Of a DNA stretch of 64,000 nt, positions 55,523-64,000 are shown piece by piece (the first letter of the stretch is position 1; each line of letters starts with the position of its first letter). Under the pieces are notes generated by a model. It ran no database searches. It saw nothing but the letters and a program-made list of their open reading frames with translations, and was not told the DNA's origin. The position numbers and the translations under genes were made by a program. The DNA is from Ceratothoa steindachneri (Eukaryota; Arthropoda; Malacostraca; Isopoda; Cymothoidae). The stretch spans positions 220,357,997 to 220,421,996 of the forward strand of contig OZ018317.1 of NCBI GenBank assembly GCA_963969495.1. Reading direction: 5' to 3'.

Positions 55523-55595
55523 GCGGGGGGGTGTAGCCCCACACCAACAAAAGAAAAATAATACAAGGGGTGTGGGGGCGAAGCCCTCCACCCGC
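55523..55595. repeat. GC-rich 73-bp palindromic element
   Basis: GCGGGGGGGTGTAGCCCCAC at the left pairs with GTGGGGGCGAAGCCCTCCAC then CCGC at the right, around an A-rich loop. It stands out sharply in an AT-rich setting. Similar GC-rich inverted motifs (GGCGAAGCC) occur in the tips of the long-TIR element at 33,861-33,870. Confidence 0.75.
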
Positions 55596-55599
55596 TATA

Positions 55600-56525
55600 T
55601 CTACAAATGTTTACGAAATCATAGACATAAACTGCAATTTTGACTCAATTATTTGTTGGTGTACATTTTCCTTGCTTTTCATTTGCCATATTTTCCGTTC
55701 TTCACGTTTTTTTATTTATTTTTCCCCCTTTGTTTCCTTCGCAATATTTTTCTTCATTAAAGAAGCTTTTCTTAATATTAAAGTTTACAATCGTTTGCTT
55801 ACCCACCGCTATTGCTGATCTCTATCCTCCGGAATAATATAAGTATAATTAAATTAATTTCCCATTTTTTATAATAATGAGTTTTAATTATTTTTTTATG
55901 TTTACGTAAACAAACATAGTGCCGTCAGATTTACCGCTGTACATAAATAACGTATTCCTGCGCGATGAACGAAAGATTAACACAAGCGTTCCCATTTATT
56001 TTGGTACGACAAAGAACAATAATCGCCGCGGAGAAGCTAAAAAAATCAGCTATATGGTACATATTACAAGGTCGTCTGTACCAGGCCAACCACTCCAAAG
56101 ACAAAACAGTAATACCAACTTCGTCAGCTCTTTCCACCAGACATTATATTATCCCACATGATATTATTTCTTTTCGTTTTCATGTGTACTTCCTCTACTT
56201 ACACAAACAATCAAGTCAGCCTTTTTTTTTCTCGCTACAAATCTTTGCTTAATCTTGGCGGAATTGGGTCTTTAAGTTGGCTGTTTGTGGAGGAAATTAT
56301 TCTCCCTCCGCTTTACCTATTAAGGAGCGGAAGTTGCCTCACATTCTGCTATAAATTCCTTTTCCCTGTGACGTACTTTTGGAGGAAAGAGGAAATAGAT
56401 TTCTCCGTTGCAATTTACAACAAGCTTTAGCCGGAAATAAGTGGGGAGGCAGAAAAATTCTTCAGCCTTCTTTTCTCTATTATTCATCCATCTTTCTAAT
56501 TGTATAAACAAAAGAATCCATTTCC

Positions 56526-56559
<34 letters not shown>

Positions 56560-57300
56560 AATTTTGTTAAAGACTATGGTATATTTCGCCTTGATCAATT
56601 TCCTTTTGGCAACTTTCTATTCTTCTTACTGTCTTTATTAGTCCATCTTGTAGATGGTAGATCACTTGTCCTATATTATCGCTCTTTCTAATAAATGCGT
56701 TTGTTAAGAACCAAACTTAAATTGCTAAGCTTTCGATCTATTTGATCATCTTCGGAGCGTCTTTAGGTATTCTTTCTTCTTTTACCGATGAAGTATGGTA
56801 GAGACAGAATCTTGTATAATGAAATGAAATGAAAGGGAAAGTGGAAGAAAAAGTTTTAGATCCCCGTGCCCCCTCCCCCCCTGACCAGTCCATCCCGGAG
56901 AGGGAACCCGGTAGAGGGGAAGGGGTGATGACGGTTCCACCCAATTTTGCCGGCTCCCTCCTCCCGCTGGGCCTAAAGGCACCGAGGGAAAAGAGTTCCG
57001 GAGAGGGGGAGAGAGGGAGGGGAAGAAGAAAGAAGTAAGGATAGGACAGACTGAAAGAAGGTCAAAGGCTTGAAAGTTGACCAAGTTGGCCTGTTGACCT
57101 GCTTAACATGTGACCCGGACCACGGTGTTTTTGTTTTCCTAGCTTTTAATTGTTACTATTTGCTGTACTTGTCCTTGGTGTTAGTGTTTGGCCCATCTTT
57201 GGATAGCGGAAAAGGAGGAAGATGATTGAAGTGGAAGGAAGTTGGAGGTTTGCAGAGAGGGGCAAGTTGCGTGGAGGTCACGCTAATCTCTGTACTATAA
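55600..57300. other. Interval with no recognised gene
   Basis: ORFs at 55,919-56,252 (up to 95 codons) contain RQRTIIAAEKLKKSAIWYIL and HRLYQAN-like text that faintly recalls a retroelement integrase N-terminal region, but the match is too weak to call. A (TA)n run lies at 56,529-56,557. Confidence 0.4.
56529..56557. repeat. (TA)n microsatellite
   Basis: Perfect TA run of about 28 bp. Confidence 0.9.
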
Positions 57301-57689
57301 ACTAATTTTATAGTTAAGTTCGAAATAAGTTAGATTGAAAGTGTGTCTGTTTGTTTATTTATGTGGTTGTTTTGTTATTATATTATGTGTGTATGAGATG
57401 TCGTTCAAACCGTTGCTAGCCTTAATTGCTTTCTTACTATGGTAATAACTTGAGTTTCTGTGATTTTTTAGCATAATTCTCGTATATGTATCTGTTATGT
57501 GGGCTCATGTTCCTTGTTTATTTATTTGTTTATTTTCTCTTCTTTATTCATGTTGTTTTCCTCTTTCGTTCATTTGCACTTTTTGGTTAGTTTTGTCATT
57601 CCTTGTGGGTATCAAGTCTAATCTGGTTAGTTTGTCATTATTCGGGAAGTTTTTGTCACAATCGGGTTTGCTTATTTGGTTTAGACGTA

Positions 57690-60405
57690 AATCTCCTCCT
57701 CTTCCCTTTGGTCCGCTTTGTTTTTAGCACTAGGAAACAGCATATGTTGTCTCCACCCTGCTCCTCCTGCTATTTGATTATTTAGTTCCTTTCCTATTTA
57801 TTCTTGTGTTTTTTCTATGATTTTTCTAGCTCTTTTTTCAACTATTTTGTTCAATGGTTTTATTTTCACTTCGATGTGTAAGTCTCTTTGTTTATTCCTC
57901 TCTAATCGTCACGTGTTCGTAATTATGTATACTGCCTTATTCTGTATACGTTGCATTCTTATTAAATTGCTTCTTGAAACTGTATACATAGTAATTGTTG
58001 GATATATCAAGGTAGGCTGTATCATGGCCTAGTAGATCTTTTTCTTATTTTTCATGTTTAGATTTCTTAATCTGTAGAGTGATGTTAGCATGCTTCGTGC
58101 TTTGTTTATTCTTTCGGTCACGTGTTTCTTGTAACCATCTTTGGTAATAGTTAGGCCTAAATCTTGCTTTCACAATTATACCTGTATCGCTCTCCATCTA
58201 CGTAAACGTCGGATAGTGTTTTGCGATACATAGGTATAAATTAAATTTATCTTTATTTGTTTTAATTTTCCATTTGCGTTCATACTCGTTTAGATTTTTT
58301 ATTTCTGTTGCCGTTACTCTGGCCTGAATTTGAGGGTTCCGATAAACACAGGGAATTAATTGAGTGAAATCATCTGCGTATTGTATGTTCACACAGCCGT
58401 CGTTCTTGAGTGAGGGAATGTCCGAAGTTATACACTGAGTATAGCGAAGGACTTAAACACCCTCCCTGAGCGAGGCCCGCATTAAACCTGAATCTTTCAC
58501 CTTGGTAATTCCTCGTGTATACGTATGTATATCTTTTCATGACGTAGCCGCATAAAATTCTATCCAAATAGTTGTTCATTTCCAGAATTAGAATTTTATG
58601 TTGCATGCCTCTTTGCCAGACTTTATCGAATGCTTTCGATACGTCCCGGTAACATTGTCCATACTGCATTTCTCTCCTTTCACTTTGCTTATTTTTTCTG
58701 TAATCACGCTGAGGGCCATCTCCGTATTCCTGTTCTTTCTAAAGCCAAAATGTTGATTGTTCCAGAGATTGTTTTCTGTGAGATATTCATTTAATCTGGT
58801 GTTCAGTATTTTTTCAAACACCTTCCCGATGAAGTCGAGAAGGGTTATAGGTCGGAAGTTTTCGACCTCCGAAGGTGGTTTTCCCGGCTTGGGTATGAAT
58901 ATTATTTTGGCTATCTTTAACTCATCGGTAAATTATCCTGTGTTCATACAGGCATTAAACCCGTTCTTATCCCTTTGAGTATATTGTCCGGTGCTTTCTG
59001 GTGAGGTCTGATTTCCCCAGGGCCCTTTGTTTAAAATTTGAGATGGTATTCTTTAATTCCTCGATTGTGATTTTGGCGTTAAATCCATCGTTCGCATAAC
59101 GTTCCTCTTCTGCGTATTGATGTGGGAAAGTCTTCTCAATCCGTTCATTTAGTTCGTCAATTATTTAGTTTTCGAAGTCTATATCGTTGGTTTCGTTTTC
59201 CTCTTTGCCGAAGTTGAACACTCCTTTCCAGTGTTCCCTGAACAATTTTTCAATCTCGCGTTCATCTTCGATTAATTTCCCGTTTCTGTCCTTAATTTTT
59301 ATTTTCTCTTTACCTTTAGTATTTCCATTTTTGTATCTGTTTCCTAAATTTTCGAGGCAATAGCTCTTTGTCAATATTTTGAACGGCTATGTCCCACTAT
59401 TCTCTTTGTTTGTCCGTTATTGCGCTTAGTAGTTCTCTCTTCTTCATTCTCAGATTGCGGTATTTTTCCCTTGACGTTCTGTTTATTATTATGTCCTCGT
59501 TTATCACTTTTATTTCTGCATTCTTAGTTTTCATTTCGTCAGTCCATATAAATATTTAACTGTTTTGTATGTTTCTGGGTATTGCAATCTCATCAGCTGT
59601 TTGTATTCGCGCCCTTATTTTTTCCAGCTCGCCGTCGATTTCTTCTAAAGTAGCTTCCTTTAGTCTGTTTGGTGCGTAGTTATTCAATTCTTGTTTGTAT
59701 TTTTCCCAGTCTGCTCTATGGTATGCCTTCCATTTTTTAGCGGGTATTTGTATTGGTTGCTGATTCACGGTGAGTAGTGTTGCTGTGTGGTCACTGCAGA
59801 TAACATCTATAGGTTCCATGTGGTAGGTAAAAGGAATGTTATTGTTCGCTAGGCAAATGTCTTGAGTTGTCGCTGTTTTGTCTTTAATTAGCGTTGGGTA
59901 TTCTGGCCCTAGTCTTCTTATTATTCATCTGTCTATTAGAGCTTGTAGGTCTTTTCCTGTTTGGTTTCTTTTCTTATATCCTGTGTACCTGCATCTTGCG
60001 TTCAGGTCTCCCCAAAACAAAGTTGGAAGTCTATTGTTAAATATTCTCACAAAGTTATTTATTGTGAGTCCCGGTCGTCGCGGTGGTTGGTATCCCGTAG
60101 CGATTATTATATTGGTTAATTACATTTTGACCTCAATTGCGAGGTAAGATTCGGTTAGTCCTTGTTTTGTTTTTGTTCTCTATTCCTTTCTTTATTGCTG
60201 TTTCGTCGTGTGGTTCGTTTGTGTGATTAGTCACTATTACGTCGTAGTTCCATATTTTTAGTTTGTGAGTCTCAAGGTTAATCCTGTGATCTGAAATTAG
60301 AATGATGTCGGGATCTATTTCACTAAAAATATTTCCGTATGTGTTTTGTTTATCCTTCCAGGCATTCGTATTTATCTGTAGAATTCTTAATTTTCTATTA
60401 TCCAT
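57690..60405 (-). pseudogene. ORF2 (endonuclease and reverse transcriptase) of LINE copy C
   Basis: It starts MDNRKLRILQINTNAWKDKQ (60,346-60,405), the LQ-x-N block of AP-type endonucleases, with DPDIILISDHRI soon after. The endonuclease C-terminal SDH appears in DVICSDHTATLLTVN (about 59,760-59,805). FREHWKGVFNFGKEENE (59,200-59,255) leads into the RT. RT motifs are KILNTRLNEYLTENNLWNNQ and HFGFRKNRNTEMALSVITEK (58,690-58,815), DVSKAFDKVWQRGMQHKI (58,590-58,645), AGLAQGGCLSPSLYSVY (58,437-58,490) and the catalytic QYADDFTQLI (58,357-58,386). A C-terminal segment (ERINKARSMLTSLYRLRNLN) runs to about 57,690. Intact YADD, but at least six frame breaks. Confidence 0.88.
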
Positions 60406-60419
60406 CTTGTTTGTATGTT

Positions 60420-61750
60420 CTTAAGCGGTTCTTCTTTTAGGAGAAGGGAGATAGTAAGTAAATTTATTTGTATCTTTTCCTGGTATTTCTGCCTTTCATC
60501 TCTGTCCTTGCTGAGGACTGACTCTTATCCGTTTCACATTTCGCGGTTGGTATTTCCGCTCTTTGGTCGCATGGCGAGGTGTTCCTAGTCAGTTTTCTTT
60601 ATTGTTTTTGTGTGTTTTTTTTACGTTTTTCTTATTATTCTGGTCGATGCTGCTCTCAGATTCTGTTTCCTCGATTTCTCTCTTCCTCTTGTTCAGATTC
60701 GCTTTCCTTTCCTTGTGTTTCTCCCAGGAGTTTCTTTTTTGTATGTTCTGAAATTTTTATGTTAAATATAGCCGATGAATCAATATTTTGCGGGAATTTC
60801 ATGTGCTCCAGCCCATTTTCCTTGAACATGGCGTTTCAACGTGGTGGCATATGTTCTGGTTGGGCAATGTTTAAAACTTGTGAGTGTAGAATGCATGTCA
60901 GTATTATTACGTTCAGAGTTCCGTCAAGCGTCATTTGAGTGGTTGTTCCATTGTTTTCCGTTGCTGCTGCCGCCGCATATGAGATGTTCCTTGTTCCTTC
61001 TTTTCTTCGTTGTGTTTCAGTTTCTTTTCTCTTTATTATTTCTTTTTGCTTCGGACATGTCATTGCTATTGTTCTATGGCTCCCTCCACAATTAACACGC
61101 TTTTACGTGGAGTTTGTGCAGTTCCTCCAAAAATGTGGGCCACTGCATTCTGAACATCTTTCTCCTTCCTTTTTTGGGCAGTTTGCGGTGATGTGGTCTT
61201 CCATTTTGTAGCATCTAAAACAGATTTGTATATTGTGATACTAGTCCTTTTGAATGTTACAAGCTGGGATTATCATGCTTTATGCGAGGATTCCCTTCTG
61301 TAGTGCTTTAGTTCTAATCTCGCTTGATTCGCACACTATTTTGAACACATGTGTGTTCTTGAAATTTGATTATGTCGTGTATCTTCATCCAGGGTTGTTG
61401 TTCCATTATTTCATGTTTTATTTCATCTGGGGAGCGTTCTCCCACCCATGATTCTACCTTTCGGCATACGATGCTTCGGTTGGCAATAATCTGGGGTGGT
61501 ACTCGTACTTTATTCTTTAAATCGATTTTCCTTCAAGTGATCGTTCCTGCCGATGAAAGTAGCAGTTCGACCTCGTTGTTTTCCGCACATATGACAACAA
61601 ATCCATTAGCTGTTTCTATGCATTTGATAAGGGCGATTTGTAAATCCTTGAAAATGCTTTGTGCTACATCCTGTGGTCTCCGTTTTATCCCGTTCTGAAT
61701 TTGCCGAAGTGGGAGCCATTTGGTGAAGTCCTGTGGGTCCATGTTCAATT
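60420..61750 (-). pseudogene. ORF1 (gag-like, three CCHC knuckles) of LINE copy C
   Basis: It begins MNMDPQDFTKWLPLRQIQNG (61,690-61,748), followed by QSIFKDLQIALIKCIETANG and FVVICAENNEVELLLSSAGT in an open segment to 61,533. Then come RVPPQIIANRSIVCRKVESW and VGERSPDEIKHEIMEQQPW (about 61,400-61,510). The knuckle region is at 61,070-61,225: CFRCYKMEDHITANC, CSECSGPHFWRNC and VNCGGSHRTIAMTC, then a Lys/Glu-rich linker KQKEIIKRKETETQRRKEG. The same order is seen in copies A and B. All three knuckles keep their Cys/His pattern here, the best preserved of the copies. Confidence 0.85.
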
Positions 61751-61999
61751 TTTCATTCCCTCCTGGGGCATGAAAAATGAGTTAGTAGATTATTTACCCC
61801 ACTCCACTAGTGGGAGAAGCCCCCTATCTGTTCCTAATACTATGTTTCCGGCCTGATCTGGAACGCACACTCCCTGACCACCCTACCTAATTTGGCCTGG
61901 CCCTATAAGCAGTCATACAGTCAGATTCGGGCTGGTCACCGATAACCAGGCTCCTTCTCCGGACCCCTAACGGGGTCTTCTTCGGAAGTTCACTACACC

Positions 62000-62930
62000 C
62001 TACTAATGACTGCTTCTGGGACCTTGCTGGTGGTCAAGTTATACTGTGCTAGATGGAAATAAAGTAGGAGAGTTTCAGATATAAAAAGGTATAGTATATG
62101 ATAGAAAAAAATTAAGGAGATCACCGCTTTGCGCATATATTTCTTCTTTCTTCTCTTTGGTATATACTTAAACGTATATAGAAAATGCTCTCTTCTCAAA
62201 GTTATTTCAAGTCAAAATATTGATGTAACTTAGCAGTGCGTAGATCGCTGTGAATTGTCAGATGAACTGATTGGTATACTGAAATAAAACGGTTTTTAGG
62301 GAATATTTAATCCTCCTCACCTAAAAGTAACGTCAAAAGAAACGAGCCAATCCGGTGGGTGGAATTTTAAAACAATTTTAATGTTCTATTCCCGCTCGTG
62401 GCCTGAGTGTTGATGGCCGGCTTCTCTTCGACTGCTAAGAATGAATGTCATTAATACTTCTCTCTCGTATGTTCTATTTTGAAAAAGGTTGCAAAGAAAA
62501 GTGAAATATCAGGCAGCAAAGTCAAGCGCAAGTGTGACCCCCATCCCCCCCTCCCCCAAAAGAAAACATTTTCGCGTTTACCTTTTCAAAGTAAATGTTT
62601 TCCTCCAAGTGTAAACCCTAAGCTAAAGTTAAGTACAAAAAAATACCATTCAAAGTACCAGTGATACATACTACAATTACGGATTACAACAAGTAATAAG
62701 ACGACCAAAAATCTTTCACCCCTAAATGAGGTAAAGTGGCTTGGATATTAAAAAAGTTCATTTTTCTTCTATTCCGATCTCCTACTATAAATCTACACCC
62801 ACTAAACACACAGACTAAGGACCGACGACGACAAAATGACGAGCAACATCCTACGAATCAGTCTTAGGACTCTCCCCGAAAGGTCAAAGCATGTTCGTGG
62901 GCAAGTCTTCTCAATAGTTTAGAGGGGGGC
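62000..62930. other. Interval with no recognised gene
   Basis: AT-rich; ORFs under 70 codons without recognised domains. Confidence 0.5.
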
Positions 62931-62933
62931 TAG

Positions 62934-63260
62934 ATGCAATACATGTCAGACTTATTGAACCCCTTTCGGCTATACGGCTATATGCCAAAAGGAAGCAGAC
63001 GCAGAACATTGCCCTCGTCAAAAGCAAACCAAGTGTTTAATAGAATCAACCTAACCCCTAAGATCTCACCACAAATTCAAGCACACAGAAGTGCCATATG
63101 GCGGAGACTAGACTCATGGGTGGGACACCACTTTGATAATATTTATCTATTCTGTGTTCCCCAGCTTTACTTGGGCTGGGCACCGCTCTGTTGTCTCCTA
63201 TATATACCTCCTCTGTTAATTAATTCCTTATTCCTTGAGAATGAACTGAACAAGTTCTAA
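62934..63260 (+). pseudogene. ORF1 fragment of the gag/RT LINE family, copy D
   Basis: The open segment of 108 codons contains FNRINLTPKISPQIQAHRSA and IWRRLDSWVGHHFDNI. These line up with RKIDLAPKTPPKIRTHRSVI...DPWVGGHSID of copy B and RVPPQIIANRSIVCRKVESWVGERS of copy C. The knuckle region is absent, so only the middle of ORF1 is present. It is on plus, opposite to copy C next door. Confidence 0.65.
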
Positions 63261-63339
63261 AGCACTTGGAATCCGCCTTTCATTTTTCTGTAGGATTTTT
63301 TGCATTTATTGCTCTACTTACCCGCTACTTTGTGATTTT

Positions 63340-63342
<3 letters not shown>

Positions 63343-63376
<34 letters not shown>
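63343..63376. repeat. (AT)n microsatellite at a Tc1 border
   Basis: AT run directly followed by the Tc1 end CAGTAGTGTGCAAATTAG. Tc1 elements use TA targets, so insertion into the microsatellite is likely. Confidence 0.9.
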
Positions 63377-63377
<1 letters not shown>

Positions 63378-63379
<2 letters not shown>

Positions 63380-64000
63380 GTAGTGTGCAAATTAGTTCGG
63401 ACAGTACCAAATTTGGAAACTATTTCTTAATTTTTGGCAATACTAATGAAGTTGTTTTTTTCCTTGCAGAATAGTGATAGTGTACTGATAATATCTAGCA
63501 ACTGTTTTGTTGTGCCCTAGCTACACTAAGCCCCACAGTGCTACACCAGAGCGTGTCGGGAAGGATTATTGCTGGGAACGTGCTCCTTGGTGTAGTTGGT
63601 TCTGCCGGAATATTCTCCTTACCCTCATTATTAGACGATAAATTCATTATGTATAACACACCTAAGAAGTGTGCAATTATTATAACTCTTAGAAACATAC
63701 TGGTTTTAGCATCAGACGGATTTCTGAGGAAATGAAGGTAGCAAACTCAACTGTTGGCGACATTGTGAAAAAAAGTTGAAGACACTGGTGAACATTTAAC
63801 ACTGCGGCAAGAAAAATGTGGAAGAAATCGAAAGACAACACTTCACGAAGACAAGGCTATTGTCAGAAATAATGTGAAGGATTCCAAGAAATCCAGTAAA
63901 GATCTCCAGAGAGATTTGTCTTTAGCTTGTTAAATGTTTTTCTTCAACCGTCCGGTGAAGGCTGCTTGAAGTTGGCAGATTTGCTAGAAAACTGGTACGT
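63378..64000 (+). mobile_element. Tc1-like transposon, left part, cut by the window end
   Basis: The end motif CAGTAGTGTGCAAATTAGTT (63,378) has the CAGT...GTGCAAATTA form of Tc1 ends. A transposase N-terminus follows on plus from about 63,700. The interval 63,490-63,700 is not part of a usual Tc1 leader; it may be further inserted DNA or simply unrecognised leader sequence. Confidence 0.7.
63700..64000 (+). pseudogene. Tc1-like transposase N-terminal domain, partial at the window edge
   Basis: Translation reads SIRRISEEMKVANSTVGDIV (about 63,709-63,765), the first helix-turn-helix, then EDTGEHLTLRQEKCGRNRKT and TLHEDKAIVRNNVKDSKKSS (63,779-63,900), the G-R-x-R-K-T-T-x-x-x-D linker and second helix-turn-helix, then KDLQRDLSLA. 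This is the paired-like DNA-binding region of Tc1 transposases. An early frame break is near 63,770 and another near 63,925. The catalytic domain lies beyond the window. Confidence 0.75.

Larger units (their letters stand above)
57310..61900 (-). mobile_element. Gag/RT LINE family, copy C (most complete copy)
   Basis: On the minus strand, a 5' region (about 61,750-61,900), ORF1 (61,750-60,420), ORF2 with endonuclease and RT (60,405-57,690) and an A-rich 3' region to about 57,310 follow in the order of a gag-plus-EN-RT LINE of the Jockey/I broad group. Total is about 4.6 kb. ORF1 and RT motifs match copies A, B and D. No RNase H was seen after the RT. Frame breaks are numerous but every domain is present. 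A GGACCCC...GGGGTC stem lies near 61,959-61,978, just upstream of the estimated 5' end. Confidence 0.85.

Noticed and set aside
55919..56252. Integrase-like fragment of an LTR retrotransposon
   Set aside because: Only a faint resemblance (KKSAIWYILQGRLYQ); no zinc HHCC or DDE block nearby.
59878..61698. Plus-strand ORFs of 90-119 codons over LINE copy C
   Set aside because: Antisense shadows of ORF1 and ORF2; no domain in the plus frames.

Overview
The window reads as transposon-dense, AT-rich, gene-poor DNA from an invertebrate animal, most likely an arthropod. No intact host gene was found. Nearly everything that can be identified is a broken mobile element. The mix of families fits an arthropod: CR1 with an esterase ORF1, a gag-plus-RT LINE with CCHC knuckles, Tc1 and mariner relatives, ZBED-type hAT, a P-element-like transposase and a pogo/Tigger-like end. 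A crustacean such as a copepod is a guess from the overall flavour and was not tested.

Layout. 0-4.3 kb: a decayed copy of an uncharacterised arthropod transposon-like protein, a GC-richer block with an ~86-bp tandem repeat, and a (TA)n tract. 4.3-9.4 kb: a Tc1-like transposon split by a near-full-length CR1 retrotransposon on the minus strand, with zinc finger, coiled coil and SGNH esterase in ORF1 and endonuclease plus RT in ORF2. 9.6-10.3 kb: a compact mariner relative with a DD41D-type spacing and matching ends. 10.8-14.3 kb: an old minus-strand CR1/L2-like copy interrupted by a younger plus-strand LINE 3' end and by a GC-rich block with a hairpin MITE. 14.3-15.1 kb: an RNase H domain of a different LINE. 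15.15-16.85 kb: a 31-bp minisatellite split by a mariner. 18.8-22.3 kb: copy A of the gag/RT LINE family. 22.5 kb: an RT scrap. 23.3-24.5 kb: a 138-bp tandem duplication and a GC-rich block. 25.6-28.8 kb: a ZBED/hAT transposon with a foreign ~1.5-kb insert. 30.46-33.87 kb: a Tc1-like element with ~430-bp terminal inverted repeats and a MITE inside it. 34.0-37.6 kb: a multi-hairpin motif, a hAT BED fragment cut by a Tigger-like element, a second mariner of the 15.4-kb family, a 253-bp foldback and a second hAT fragment. 39.7 kb: one possible host exon. 43.0-44.6 kb: copy B (ORF1 only) of the gag/RT LINE. 46.0-48.5 kb: a P-element-like transposon interrupted by another LINE 3' end. 57.3-61.9 kb: copy C, the most complete gag/RT LINE. 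62.9 kb: copy D, a fragment. 63.4-64.0 kb: the start of a Tc1 element cut by the window edge.

The genes do not form a pathway. What they record is a history of nested insertion. No element has an uninterrupted transposase or RT frame, so all appear dead in this window. The recurring themes are nested insertions, several copies of the same families, and long inverted repeats. Family calls come from reading translated blocks by eye, not from searches, and boundaries are approximate unless a terminal repeat fixes them.
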